Source: Rugosimonospora acidiphila (lineage in GTDB: Bacteria; Actinomycetota; Actinomycetes; Mycobacteriales; Micromonosporaceae). Taken from it: a stretch of DNA of 64,000 bases. Location: the NCBI RefSeq assembly GCF_039543385.1, contig NZ_BAABJQ010000008.1, positions 1-64,000 on the forward strand, read 5' to 3'. The position numbers and the translations under genes are program-made. Shown one piece after another: positions 44,281 to 53,727 of the stretch. Each line of letters starts with the position of its first letter. The first letter of the stretch is position 1. The notes below the pieces were generated by a model. It worked only from the letters and a program-made list of their open reading frames with translations, made no database searches and was not told where the DNA came from.

Positions 44281-45282
44281 TCAGCCGCGGGCCGGTCGGA
44301 ACGGCATGGTCACGGGGGTGTTTGGTCCGGTCCGGTCTCCGGCGCGGTCCAGGTCCCGGTCGAAGACGTGGCCGACCGAGTTGCCGGCCAGGTCCTCCAG
44401 CACGGGGTCCACTACGAGCCGGTAGGCGGCGCGGGCCCATGGCAGGTCGGGCGTGAATCGCCACCACCGCTCCCCAGGGCCGATTTCGGCCGTGCCGCGT
44501 ACCAGCCGGCCGTCCGCCGCGGTGACGCTCAGGCAGCGGGCGAGTAGACCGTGGTCCAGCGGCCGGTCGAACGCGATGTGCAGTGGCTGGTCGGAGTCGG
44601 CCGGCGGCGCCGACAGCGTCCAGGCGGCCGGGTCTATCCGGTGACGCTCGTCCGCGTCCACCTGGTAACGGCGGGCCGTAGTGCCGAGTAGCGGGAGTCC
44701 GTTCGCGTCGCGGAACCCGGCGTCGACCTCGAGCGAGAACGGCGTACCGGTGCGCAGCGGATACCCCACCGCCCGGTGCGCGGCGAGGCCTCGCTTGATG
44801 CGCGCTGGTTCCATCAGGACGGTCAACCGGCGCCGCTCCGGGTCCCACAGCTCGTATTCCATGGGAAGCAGCGCGTCGGGCAGTTCCTCGCCTGCGTCGT
44901 TGACGAGGCGGACCCGCCTCGCCGCCTCGCCCTCGCTCATCGGCGCGGTGAACCACACATAGAAGCGCAGGAGGTTACGCGGCACCACGCGGGCGGTGGG
45001 GTAAATGACGAGCACGCCTGTGCTGGCCGCGTCGGGAGGTCGTGGGCGCACCAGATCGGCGACTCTCACCCCGTTCACCGCGACGGCGTATGCCGTTCCG
45101 GCGACGAATGGGAAGCGGGGGATGAAGCAGAGGCCGGTGCCGTCGCGGACGAGCTGGCCGGCCATCGGCGGCGCCGTGCCGAGCGCGAGCGCGGAGGCCG
45201 GGTACACCCGGATATCGCCGGCCGGGAGGCCGGACAGCCGGATGCAGTCCCGATCACCGCTGCTCGACCACGTCGCCTCCAT
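44281..45282 (-). CDS. uncharacterised protein with bacterial Ig-like domains
   Basis: A 333-residue protein from an ATG 32 bp after the upstream gene. I do not recognise a named family. Several stretches look like SbsA-type Ig-like domains: NLLRFYVWFTAPMSEGEAAR, DSDQPLHIAFDRPLDHGLLA, RCLSVTAADGRLVRGTAEIG and YRLVVDPVLEDLAGNSVGHV. There is no signal peptide and no Cys-rich or membrane segment. It appears co-transcribed with the propeller-like gene at 45315, and similar Ig-like proteins in actinomycetes occur as such pairs. The function is unknown. A 260-bp gap without a clear gene follows. Confidence 0.6.
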   Translation of the reverse strand: MEATWSSSGDRDCIRLSGLPAGDIRVYPASALALGTAPPMAGQLVRDGTGLCFIPRFPFVAGTAYAVAVNGVRVADLVRPRPPDAASTGVLVIYPTARVVPRNLLRFYVWFTAPMSEGEAARRVRLVNDAGEELPDALLPMEYELWDPERRRLTVLMEPARIKRGLAAHRAVGYPLRTGTPFSLEVDAGFRDANGLPLLGTTARRYQVDADERHRIDPAAWTLSAPPADSDQPLHIAFDRPLDHGLLARCLSVTAADGRLVRGTAEIGPGERWWRFTPDLPWARAAYRLVVDPVLEDLAGNSVGHVFDRDLDRAGDRTGPNTPVTMPFRPARG

Positions 45283-45314
45283 AGTGGATGATCCGCTGGT
45301 CGGCTGGCGCGCTA

Positions 45315-46427
45315 TCAGAGGGAGCTGGTCTTCAGCGAGCGCAGGTGAATCCGGCTGTCCTCCGTGCGCTGCAACGCCAGCACGTGCCCGGCGTCCAGGT
45401 TCGCCAGGCGGATCACACCCGGTACCTGCTCGGTCTGGCGGGGCACGCCGACCGGCTCGTGCGGCTGGGTCAGCGGCTTCTGGGCGTCGATGTCCTGGCA
45501 GGAGATTTTCACCAGGCCGTGCGCGCTGTTGGCCACCAGCAGGTGTTCCCGCCCGTCCTGCCGGAACGAGACCATGTCCAGCGGCTGGTTGACCGCGCCG
45601 AGCTCGGCCACGGTGCGACCGACGACCTTGGTGCCCGAACGTAGGTCGGTCAGCGGGATATGCACGACCGGGGTGCAGGTGTAGCTGGCCAGGATGGACC
45701 GTCCGTCCTGGTACGGCACGAACGTGCGGATCGGCGCATGGGTCTCCCACTTACCGTGAGAGACGTGGAAAATCTCGAGGTTGTTGCCGACGACGCCGTC
45801 GGTCGCGCTGGCATCCGGGAACGGGAACGGGATGCGCCGCAGCTTCGAGGAGAACTCCTCGTTGGACAGGCCGGCGACGAGCAGCTCTCCGTCCGCATAG
45901 GACATGTCGGTGATGGTCGAGGTGCGGATGGGGCGGCGTAGGATCCGCACCGTACGCGCCCCGACCTGCAATTCCTCGCCCTCGTCGCCTAGCGGGAGCG
46001 TGACATCCAGCCGCTCGTCGTCGGGCGCGGGAGCGTCGGCGATGTCCACCTGCGCCATGGGCACCCCGGTCAGCGGCACGTCGGTGATAGTGGCGTCGGC
46101 GGTGTCGACGCGTACCAGCACCGCCCGGCCGGCGTCGCCGCGCCCGCGTTGGACCGACAGGTACAGGTTGTGCGAGCCGGAGTGCACCGCGATGTCGCGG
46201 ATGTCGATGTCGGCAGCGTCGCAGCCGAGCAGCGAACCGACCCGGACATCGACGTCGTCCAGGTCGAACGGTGCCGAGTCGGCGTCCCGATCCGGGTCAG
46301 CCAGGTCCACCGCGAGGATTCTGGCGGCGAGATTGTCGGCTAGGAACAGAATTCCGTCCGGCCCGAACGTGATCGGTCCGGCCGAGTCAATCTCGACATC
46401 GCTGGTCCGCAACCCGTACCCATCCAT
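45315..46427 (-). CDS. uncharacterised beta-propeller-like protein
   Basis: A 370-residue acidic protein; ATG with GAGGAG six bases upstream. Repeating beta-strand motifs (ITFGPDGILFLADNLAARIL, DIRDIAVHSGSHNLYLSVQR, SYADGELLVAGLSNEEFSSK, DMVSFRQDGREHLLVANSAH, RLANLDAGHVLALQRTEDSR) indicate a six- or seven-bladed propeller of the NHL/SMP-30-like kind. It has no signal peptide and only a few cysteines (LLGCDAADI, YTCTP, KISCQD). The last blades hold KISCQDIDAQKPL. It is the first gene of an apparent two-gene unit with the Ig-like protein. No catalytic motif is evident. Confidence 0.6.
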   Translation of the reverse strand: MDGYGLRTSDVEIDSAGPITFGPDGILFLADNLAARILAVDLADPDRDADSAPFDLDDVDVRVGSLLGCDAADIDIRDIAVHSGSHNLYLSVQRGRGDAGRAVLVRVDTADATITDVPLTGVPMAQVDIADAPAPDDERLDVTLPLGDEGEELQVGARTVRILRRPIRTSTITDMSYADGELLVAGLSNEEFSSKLRRIPFPFPDASATDGVVGNNLEIFHVSHGKWETHAPIRTFVPYQDGRSILASYTCTPVVHIPLTDLRSGTKVVGRTVAELGAVNQPLDMVSFRQDGREHLLVANSAHGLVKISCQDIDAQKPLTQPHEPVGVPRQTEQVPGVIRLANLDAGHVLALQRTEDSRIHLRSLKTSSL

Positions 46428-47069
46428 CACAGTCTCCTCGCGCGCACGACCGCTCCGCTCCACCCGATCCTACGCCGTGCGCCGCCGGGGCCGGTGTCAG
46501 CTGCGCGGGGCACCGACCCCCACAGCAGTAGCGACACCGCCCGATATGCGACACCGCCCGATATGCGACGTCGCCCGATATGCGTCGCCGGGAGGTCGCC
46601 ACCCGGCGCGTCCATCTGTTGCCCGGCACAATCAACCCGACTGGTGGGTGACCCAGCGGGCCCCCGACCTGAGGGTGAAGCTGGGGATTGGGCCATCGGG
46701 TTCGGTTCCTGATTCGGCGTCGCGACGCCAATAACCGGCATGTCCGACGCCGTGTTCGGCGCCGCGAGCATCAAGATAATCCTCACGCCCTCGCAGGCGT
46801 ACTGGCGAACGCCTCTGCTGACGAACTCGACCGGCTGAACGAGGCGTGTCACCTGGCGGCAGGTGCGGGTACCGATGGAGCGGGAGCCGCGCGCCGGGCG
46901 TCCGCTCGTTGCCGATGAGTGGATGGGCTGTCATGCCGCGAGCATTGGCGGGGCAGGCCGGAGATCGCGACACTGTCCTCCGTCTCGGGGATGAGGGCAG
47001 GTCCGATCCGGAGACCGATCCGCCGCATCGGCGTCGATGATTAGCGTCCTTCCTGAAGGAGGGATCACG
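46428..47069. other. intergenic region with short tandem repeat and a possible gene remnant
   Basis: No intact gene. It contains a three-unit tandem repeat (46531-46581). At about 46788-46918 a plus-strand frame reads ALAGVLANASADELDRLNEA and CHLAAGAG, which resembles the last helix of a MarR-type regulator; it has no start or upstream part. The final bases hold a very strong ribosome-binding site for the esterase. Confidence 0.4.
46531..46581. repeat. 17-bp tandem repeat, three units
   Basis: Three head-to-tail copies of GCGACACCGCCCGATAT, the third with two changes (GCGACGTCGCCCGATAT). It lies about 100-150 bp upstream of the propeller-gene start. It is too short and unspaced for a CRISPR. 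Confidence 0.8.
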
Positions 47070-48578
47070 ATGATCCGAAAACTACTGGCCCTGCTGGCCG
47101 CGGTCCCACTGGTGCTGGGCGGGGTGACCGCTGCCGCCCGGGGTCCGGCCACGCTGAACTGCGCCAGGCTCACCTCCGCCCACGTCCCGCAGGGGACAGT
47201 CGCCTCGGCCACCACCAGCGACGGCTACTGTCAGGTCCAGGGCGTGCTCGACCAGGCTGTCGAGTTCACCGTCAAGCTGCCGCTCAGCGGCTGGACCGGC
47301 GAGTACGTCCAGCAGGGATGCACTGGGTTGTGCGGCGAAGTCCCCGACCTGACATTCCCGCTGTTCGCGTTCAGTTGCCCGGCCGCGCTGGCCAAGACGC
47401 TGGTGGTTGCCGGCGACGACACCGGGCACACCGGTGACCCCGAAGGTGTGCAACCGGCCACGTGGGGCGCCGACCCGCGAGCCCGCACCGAGTTCGGGCT
47501 GACGTCCGAGCACCGGCTGCGACTGGCGTCCGACGCGCTGATGACCGCCTACTACGGGCACGGCCCGACGTACCGGTACTTCGACGGCTGCTCGACCGGC
47601 GGCCGCCAGGGCCTCAACCTGGCCCAGCGGTTCCCGGCCGACTTCGACGGCATCCTGGCCGGCGCCCCAGCCGGTAACGAGGCGCCGCTGGCGCTGCTGG
47701 GAGCATGGGTGACCACCCGCAACACGGACGCCCACGGGAGGCAGATCCTCGGTCCGGAGAAGATCCCGGCCCTGCACGATGCCGTGGTCAACGCATGCGG
47801 CGACGTGATCCAGGACCCGCGGCAATGCGGCTTCCAGCCCTCGTCGCTGCGCTGCCCGCGGGGCGTCGACCTGCCAACGTGTCTGACGCCGGCACAGGTG
47901 GCCGCGGTGGTGGCGTTCTATCGGGGACCGGACGGCCTCTACAACGGGGGGATGCCGTACGGGTCCGAGCTCGGCTGGATCGACCAGTTCGTGGTCCGGT
48001 CCGGGTCGCCGCTGGACGGCAACGCCGGGAAGATCGCCTTCAACTACTTCAAGTACCTGGCGTACCCTACCGTGCTGCCGGACACCTTCACGCTCACCGA
48101 CGTGCGGTTCACCAAGGCCACGTACGACCGGCTCAACCTACTCGGCAACGCCCTGTACAACGCCAACAACCCCGATCTGTCGGCGTTTCGGGCGCACGGC
48201 GGCAAGCTGATCATGTACCACGGCTGGGCCGATCCGTTCATCCCACCGTTCTCCACGGTGGACTACTACCGGGCGGTGCAAAAGCGGGGTGGCGCTGACG
48301 CCTACACCCGGCTGTACATGATCCCGGCGGGCTACCACTGCCTGTTCGGACCGAACCTGGACAGCCCCTCGGAGATCGGTGTACCGGAGTTCCTTCAGCC
48401 GCTGATGGACTGGGTGGAGAAGGGTATCGGCCCGGGCGTGATCAACGTGCCGACGGTGAACGCCGACTACACCGAGGTGATCCGTGACGTGGACGTGGCG
48501 CCGTTCGACGCGCTCGCCCCGGTCAAGGCCGCACCGGGCAGCCTGAACGCCGACTACCACTACGTGGGCCGCTACTAG
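47070..48578 (+). CDS. secreted tannase/feruloyl esterase family protein
   Basis: A 502-residue exported alpha/beta hydrolase; ATG with GAAGGAGGG six bases upstream and a signal peptide ending about AARG. Family hallmarks: the nucleophile Ser175 in DGCSTGGRQGLNLAQRFP, Asp388 in YHGWADPFIPP and His423 in AGYHCLFGP. Cys174 next to Ser and Cys424 next to His form the CS-D-HC disulfide pair characteristic of tannase/feruloyl esterases. A lid domain with six or more further cysteines lies between (CGDVIQDPRQCGFQPSSLRC, LPTCLTPAQ). It releases gallic or ferulic acid from plant polymers, which would help the nearby xylanases and arabinofuranosidases. It is a single gene. Confidence 0.93.
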   Translation: MIRKLLALLAAVPLVLGGVTAAARGPATLNCARLTSAHVPQGTVASATTSDGYCQVQGVLDQAVEFTVKLPLSGWTGEYVQQGCTGLCGEVPDLTFPLFAFSCPAALAKTLVVAGDDTGHTGDPEGVQPATWGADPRARTEFGLTSEHRLRLASDALMTAYYGHGPTYRYFDGCSTGGRQGLNLAQRFPADFDGILAGAPAGNEAPLALLGAWVTTRNTDAHGRQILGPEKIPALHDAVVNACGDVIQDPRQCGFQPSSLRCPRGVDLPTCLTPAQVAAVVAFYRGPDGLYNGGMPYGSELGWIDQFVVRSGSPLDGNAGKIAFNYFKYLAYPTVLPDTFTLTDVRFTKATYDRLNLLGNALYNANNPDLSAFRAHGGKLIMYHGWADPFIPPFSTVDYYRAVQKRGGADAYTRLYMIPAGYHCLFGPNLDSPSEIGVPEFLQPLMDWVEKGIGPGVINVPTVNADYTEVIRDVDVAPFDALAPVKAAPGSLNADYHYVGRY

Positions 48579-49050
48579 TCATCGCGCCGGACCCAGTCAG
48601 CCAGGTGCCGAGCACCTCGATCCGGTCCAGGTCCTCCGGCGGGGCCTGGGCTGGACCGGCGGACAGGCGAATCAGGTGGGCAGGCGCCAGCCTGCTCATG
48701 CTGTGGGCGCGGTTGCCGAGCACGCCGCGACCGCGCCCACAGAGCTTGTTTTCGAGGCAGCGAAGAGCCTCTGCGTCCCGGCCGGCAGCGCAGAGGGCGG
48801 ACACGGGACTCGTTGCCGGATGGCGGCTGCGCGACAATTATTGAAACCATGCGTGTCCCCGTTCCCCCGTGCCCGAGCGCGAGGCCATCGTCGATCGCCG
48901 ATGGCCGGTGACTCGATGTCTCGTGGTAGGAACTGACCTGCGGCGCGCAGGCTCGCCGCCATCAACTGGGTCAGTCCGCGTACAACGCGGCGATCTTTCA
49001 GAGGAGGGCCGCCGGAGGCGGCGAATGTGACTTTGGCTTTAGCTACGGAT
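48579..49050. other. intergenic region between convergent esterase and monooxygenase genes
   Basis: No gene is supported. A 12-bp perfect inverted repeat (48701-48712 with 48731-48742, CTGTGGGCGCGG) is a plausible terminator for the esterase gene. The remainder shows nothing recognisable. Confidence 0.45.
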
Positions 49051-50664
49051 TCACGAGCAGGGGCAACCGAACCACGTGGTGAGTGCCTCGCGAAGCGAGG
49101 TCATAGCGGTGTCGGCGGGTTCGTCGACGGCAGCGGCCCAGGCGATGCGGGCATCCGGACGAATCAGGAGAGCGTCAGCCGGACGAGCGTCCGTCTCGTC
49201 GATGCGGATCTCCACCTCTGCGGTCTGGACGTCGATGCGATCGCGCCAGGGCGCGGTGACCTCTCGCAGTTCCTTGCGGTTGGCGAGGTCGAGGAGAACT
49301 GGACGGGCCGAGTGCATGAGATGGGCGACGTCCATGGGGCCGCTTTCGGTGCACAGGGCCAGATTCGGTGCCGAGGTTCCGGCCAAAGAGTGCTGGCCGG
49401 TGCCGGGCATGGGATAGCGAAGGTCGGCACCTGCGATGAGCGCGCCGACTCGGCGGGCCGCTTGCTCGTCGGTGAGCAGTTCCTGCAGGAGCTGCCGGAG
49501 CGCTTGGGCGGCGGGGTCCTGTCCGCGGCGGAGTGCCACTTGGGCTTGGGTCTGCATCATCGTGCGTGCCCCGGCGTAATGGCGCTCGGAATGATAAGTG
49601 TCCAGCAGTCCTGCGCTCGCCCAGCCGTGGATATCGGCGGCCAGCTTCCAGCCGAGGTTGACGGCGTCGGTCATGCCGACGTTCAAGCCCACGCCGGTGG
49701 CCGGAAACACGTGGGCCGCGTCGCCGGCGAGCATGATGCGGCCGTGACGGTACTGCGCGACCTGCCGGGCCTGGAACCCGTAGCGGGACAGTCGTGTCGC
49801 CTCGGCGATCGGCAGCGGTGCGCCGAGCAGGCGTCGGATGCTGTCGGCGAACTCGGCGAGAGTCATCGGAAAGTCGTCGTCATCGACGTCTGCGGGCTCG
49901 GCCTCGGTGGTCTGGATCATCAGGTCGCCGGAGGCCCGCCGGCCGAGTGCGAACACGCCGTGCTCGGTGCGGGTGAAGCCCGGGCTGAGGCGGCCAAGGC
50001 CGGGAACCTCGAGGTCGCCGTTGTCGAGTTGAGTCACCGAGTCGGCGAGGGTGACGTGTCCGAGACGGTTGACTTCGGCGTAGGTGGTGCCGGGGAAGGG
50101 GATGGCGGCGAGGTCGCGGACCCTGCTGCGCGGGCCGTCGCAGCCGACCAGGAATCGGGCGGTGACCTGGTACGGCCGGCCGTGCGGTCGCCGCACCCGC
50201 ACGGTCACTCCGGCGTCGTCCTGGCTGACGCCGGCTACCTCGTGTCCGCGGCGGATCTCGGCACCGAGTTCGCGGGCGTGCTCGTCGAGGGCTCGCTCGA
50301 GCTTCGGCTGTGAGAGCGAGATCCCGCGTAGCGGGGGCTCGGGCACGTTGGTGAAGTCGATGTGCAAGGTGCCGAACGGGTATCGCAGAGCCGGGTGACG
50401 GGGATGATTGCCGATTGCCTCCAACCGGTCGAGCAGGCCCCGGTAGGCGAGCAGTTCCAGGATCTGGCCGCCGAGGCCGTTGGCCTTTGCGGTTTCCTTC
50501 AATTCGGGGCGGCGTTCGAGCACCAATGGCCGGGCTCCGGCGAGGCGGAGTTCCGCGGCGAGCATCAGTCCGGTCGGGCCGGCGCCCGCGACGATGACGT
50601 CGGTGTCCGTCGGCTCGAAGTCCGCCCCGGCGTTTGTGCGTGTTTCGGCATTGAACGGCAGCAT
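49051..50664 (-). CDS. FAD-dependent aromatic monooxygenase (PheA/TfdB type)
   Basis: A 537-residue flavoprotein hydroxylase. Motifs: the dinucleotide-binding TDVIVAGAGPTGLMLAAELR (about 20-39), the DG motif RFLVGCDGPRSRVRDLAAIP (about 168-187), and the FAD ribityl-binding GRIMLAGDAAHVFPATGVGL and NVGMTDAVNLGWKLAADIHG. The C-terminal thioredoxin-like extension of the family (about 410-537: VLLDLANRKELREVTAPWRD, PADALLIRPDARIAWAAA) is present. Such enzymes hydroxylate phenols or aromatic polyketides with NAD(P)H and O2. No polyketide synthase is nearby, so detoxification or catabolism of plant phenolics is as likely. Confidence 0.9.
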   Translation of the reverse strand: MLPFNAETRTNAGADFEPTDTDVIVAGAGPTGLMLAAELRLAGARPLVLERRPELKETAKANGLGGQILELLAYRGLLDRLEAIGNHPRHPALRYPFGTLHIDFTNVPEPPLRGISLSQPKLERALDEHARELGAEIRRGHEVAGVSQDDAGVTVRVRRPHGRPYQVTARFLVGCDGPRSRVRDLAAIPFPGTTYAEVNRLGHVTLADSVTQLDNGDLEVPGLGRLSPGFTRTEHGVFALGRRASGDLMIQTTEAEPADVDDDDFPMTLAEFADSIRRLLGAPLPIAEATRLSRYGFQARQVAQYRHGRIMLAGDAAHVFPATGVGLNVGMTDAVNLGWKLAADIHGWASAGLLDTYHSERHYAGARTMMQTQAQVALRRGQDPAAQALRQLLQELLTDEQAARRVGALIAGADLRYPMPGTGQHSLAGTSAPNLALCTESGPMDVAHLMHSARPVLLDLANRKELREVTAPWRDRIDVQTAEVEIRIDETDARPADALLIRPDARIAWAAAVDEPADTAMTSLREALTTWFGCPCS

Positions 50665-50891
50665 GGGTCGGCGCTCTCGTTTCCGCAGGCTGTGGTGTCA
50701 GTCTGCGATTGTGCGGCATGCCGGGGGCCTTGCCGCAAGGCCCCCGGTACGCTATATCTTGATCATGGCGGGGAGCGGGTTCCCACCCTTACGGGGCTGC
50801 GCCGTCCGACTCGCGGTGGTACACGCCACACCAGTACCAACGGCGAAACGCCCGAATCATTGAGGACCACACAGGGAACTCAGAAACGCTG

Positions 50892-51080
50892 ATGTGCGGT
50901 CGCCATCTGGGCGTCGAGGCCGCCGGGTTGGAACACGAGATCGTCGCCTTCCCCGGTGCGGACCACGCGTTCTTCAACGACACCGGCCCGAACCACGACG
51001 CCAACGCCGCGGCGCAGGCCTACGACCGGGTTCTGGACTGGTTCGGCAGGTTTGTCGACCGTGGCGGTCAGGGCGGCTGA
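50892..51080 (+). pseudogene. C-terminal remnant of a dienelactone hydrolase
   Basis: About 60 codons encode LGVEAAGLEHEIVAFPGADH, AFFNDTGPNHDANAAAQAYD and RVLDWFGRFVDR, the last strand and helix of dienelactone hydrolase family proteins, including the catalytic His (GADHAFFND). The nucleophile Cys/Ser and Asp regions are absent and the frame upstream has no homology. It is a decayed gene. Confidence 0.7.
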
Positions 51081-51091
51081 ACCTGGGCGAA

Positions 51092-51139
51092 GGCCTGGCC
51101 AGCCAGGCTCAGGCGAACCTGAGCCTGGCTGGCCAGGCC
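51092..51139 (-). terminator. 22-bp perfect hairpin downstream of the protease gene
   Basis: Arms 51092-51113 and 51118-51139 are exact complements (GGCCTGGCCAGCCAGGCTCA plus GG) with a CGAA tetraloop. It lies nine bases past the stop of the leftward protease gene and 12 bases past the rightward remnant. It is the strongest hairpin seen in the window. Confidence 0.75.
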
Positions 51140-51147
51140 ACGTGCGG

Positions 51148-53697
51148 CTAGACGCCGCCGGACCCTGCCCTGGGCAGCGTCAGCACGACGGTCAGCGTCA
51201 CATCGCCGTCCTGGTAGGACACCCTGAACAGGTGGTGGCCCGCGTTCAGGATCCGCCGTTCCGGCAAGGAATGGAAGTTGCCCTTGATTGAGTGGCCGCT
51301 CATGATCGTCAGTACCGTGCCCGGAGTGAGGGCAGCGCGAATGTCCAGGGCGAGTTCGCCGTCCAGCACCAGGTGACCCGTGGCCCGCACGCTCGTGTAG
51401 TCGTGGTCGCCGGAGATGGTGATGGCGAGGCGACCCGCCCGGCTGACGGTCACGTCGCCGCCGACGTGCAGGACGTTGCCGGGCGTGACGTCGGCGAAGG
51501 TGATGGACGCCGCGGACGCCGCTTCCCCGGACGACAGACCGGGCTGCAGCACGCCGCTGTCGACGTCGATGCTGCCTGCCACGGAACCGCTGCCGCCGAG
51601 CGTGCCGCCCTTGACGTGGATCGAGCTTGCGTGCGAGCCGGTGATCGAAAGCTTACCGCCCTCAACCGTCGTGCCGCCCTGGTAGGTGTTGCGGCCCGTC
51701 ATGACCAGCGTCCCGGAGCCCTGCTTGACCAGAGAAGCCGTGTAGAGTTTGTTGTCGATCTTGTGCTGAATGTAGGCCGCCCGCGCATCCATCCATTCCT
51801 TGCGCCACTTGACGGCATCCGCATGGGTGATCTTGTCGTACAACTCGGGATGGCCGTCAGTAATGGCTTGGATGTAAGGATCAGCCAAAATGCCCTGAAG
51901 CATGAATGCCTGTTCGTTGAGCGTGCCGTCCGGGTTCAGCACGTTGGGGCCGAATTCACCGGCGTAGGCAATGCCTTGCCGCTTGTAGCCGGCCAGCCAC
52001 TGCAGATCTTCCTTTTCCCTTTCCTTGATCGCGATCTGACTGATGTCGTTCGACCAGACGTCCAGGGGCGCTTTATTCATGTTGTAGGTCATGGGGCTCA
52101 GGAACTGGCCGGGGCCGTACATGCCCTTGGCCAGATCGGGAATCCCCCAGCCCCAGCGTTCGTCCGGAAGACCATCGGAAGCGGTCCAGGCGATGGATGC
52201 TCCGGAGGGGGAGGTTTGCCCGGTGCCGAGGAATCTCACTCCGTCCGACATCTTATTATTCGCCGTGGTGAGCATCACCTCACGCGCCTGCTTGGCGTTC
52301 ATGTTCGGATAGCGGGAGAGCAGAACCCCCATGACCGCCGTCGCAACGGGCGTTGCCGGGGACGTGCCGCTTGAGTTTGAGTAGCTAGTATCACTAGAGC
52401 TGCTCGTGGTACGAACGTTGTTTGACGGGGTGGACACGACCCACCATTTTGCGAGCCCCGCCTCGTTATACCCGTACTGCTTTGTGTATTCGGGATTGGC
52501 CGCAGTGGGCGGTTGCACCCCGCCGACAGCTACCCACTGATTCTCCGCCTGGGGATTGAAGAAGGGATATGCCGGGCGATAATACGGGTTGCTCCAGTCG
52601 TTGTTGCCGGCCGACCGTACGTCGACTGTGCCGCTGTCCTTAATGGCGTCCCAGATGGCGTCCATGAAGGAAAGCCCGGGGTACTTCGGATTGTATTGCT
52701 CGCCGCCTACCGAATAGAATTTCTTGAAGATGAAAAACTGGTACTCCAGATCCTTCAGGTACTCGTTCGGAATCACAGCCGCGTTTGCCGTGGCGCTGGC
52801 GCTGTCTTTGCCACCTACTTGATAAGCGTTGGCGAGGTTGCCGTTGACTCCAAGATCGTTTCCGAGACCATCAAAGCGCGTTCGGTCAAGAGTCGAGACA
52901 AATTGGCCCCAACTCTCGTTGATGACCTCGGCGCCCGCGTCGACCAGGGCCTTATGGCCTGTATGAAAGTACAGGTAATCGTGGAAGGGACCGTGGGACA
53001 TGTTGTCGGAGCCGCCGGTCTTGGCGGCATAGATCTTCGCTCCAAAGGCGATGCCGTGCTGGTCTTTACCATCGCGCTTGCCGGAGATAACCCCAAGCAT
53101 ACCGGTCCCGTGCGAGTAGTCACTTGTTCTCGCCTGATCACCGGCCACAGTGAACGGATCGCCAGCAGTAAACGGGTTCGACGGGGTTGCCGAGGTACGA
53201 TACGAGAAGCCGGACGTGGCGTAGACGCCCGCCCCACTCGCCGAACTGATCAGATCGGTCTGAAATGCTTCGTGTGTAGCCCGGTAGCCCGAATCCATTA
53301 TGCCCAACGTGACGCACTGCCCGCAGTATCCCAGGGCGTAGGCGGTGGACGCATTCACCGCGACGAGCTGCCACGGGGAATCGACCGCTGTGCCGGGATT
53401 AGCAGGATTATGGCCGTCAAAGTAACCATATTCCGGCGTTTCCCAACTGGCTTTAGCGGCCTCTAGTTCCCCCGGACTCGTGGCGACAAAGCCGGGGTCC
53501 CCCGGGTACGAATACTGGCCGGGGTCTCTCGGGTACGCCGACCCGCCGCCCTTACGGCCGGGGATCGATGTCGGACCGGTCTTGGGCGATGCCGAGGCGA
53601 ACCCGGCCGGCACCAACGCGACGCCTACTCCGCCAGCAAGGGCACCTCCCAGCCGCCGCAAAAACTGCCGCCGATTCACGGACCTCTTGTTGCTCAT
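51148..53697 (-). CDS. Tat-exported subtilisin-like protease with autotransporter-type beta repeat
   Basis: An 849-residue protein; ATG with AAGGAG six bases upstream and a Tat signal (NRRQFLRRLGGALAGGVGVA). The S8 catalytic triad is Asp135 (LGIMDSGYRATH), His196 (SDYSHGTGMLGVISG) and Ser446 (SSGTSPATPVATAVMG). A CxxC (YCGQC, residues 125-128) lies just before the Asp. After a helical linker (about 590-650), residues about 655-780 form a passenger-associated autotransporter repeat (LVKQGSGTLVMTGRNTYQGG, TTVEGGKLSITGSHASSIHV) and a beta-helix-like end. No outer-membrane barrel exists, as expected for a monoderm. Codon use is less GC-biased than in its neighbours, suggesting acquisition. It is last in an apparent operon with MauE- and MauD-like genes. 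Confidence 0.88.
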   Translation of the reverse strand: MSNKRSVNRRQFLRRLGGALAGGVGVALVPAGFASASPKTGPTSIPGRKGGGSAYPRDPGQYSYPGDPGFVATSPGELEAAKASWETPEYGYFDGHNPANPGTAVDSPWQLVAVNASTAYALGYCGQCVTLGIMDSGYRATHEAFQTDLISSASGAGVYATSGFSYRTSATPSNPFTAGDPFTVAGDQARTSDYSHGTGMLGVISGKRDGKDQHGIAFGAKIYAAKTGGSDNMSHGPFHDYLYFHTGHKALVDAGAEVINESWGQFVSTLDRTRFDGLGNDLGVNGNLANAYQVGGKDSASATANAAVIPNEYLKDLEYQFFIFKKFYSVGGEQYNPKYPGLSFMDAIWDAIKDSGTVDVRSAGNNDWSNPYYRPAYPFFNPQAENQWVAVGGVQPPTAANPEYTKQYGYNEAGLAKWWVVSTPSNNVRTTSSSSDTSYSNSSGTSPATPVATAVMGVLLSRYPNMNAKQAREVMLTTANNKMSDGVRFLGTGQTSPSGASIAWTASDGLPDERWGWGIPDLAKGMYGPGQFLSPMTYNMNKAPLDVWSNDISQIAIKEREKEDLQWLAGYKRQGIAYAGEFGPNVLNPDGTLNEQAFMLQGILADPYIQAITDGHPELYDKITHADAVKWRKEWMDARAAYIQHKIDNKLYTASLVKQGSGTLVMTGRNTYQGGTTVEGGKLSITGSHASSIHVKGGTLGGSGSVAGSIDVDSGVLQPGLSSGEAASAASITFADVTPGNVLHVGGDVTVSRAGRLAITISGDHDYTSVRATGHLVLDGELALDIRAALTPGTVLTIMSGHSIKGNFHSLPERRILNAGHHLFRVSYQDGDVTLTVVLTLPRAGSGGV

Positions 53698-53727
53698 CTC
53701 CGGCTCCTTACCGATGAGTCGATATCC

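Noticed and set aside
46531..46581. possible CRISPR array
   Set aside because: Only three abutting 17-bp units, no spacers and no cas genes nearby.
49051..50664. polyketide biosynthesis cluster suggested by the aromatic monooxygenase
   Set aside because: No ketosynthase, cyclase or aromatase gene is within the window, so a stand-alone phenolic hydroxylase is as likely.
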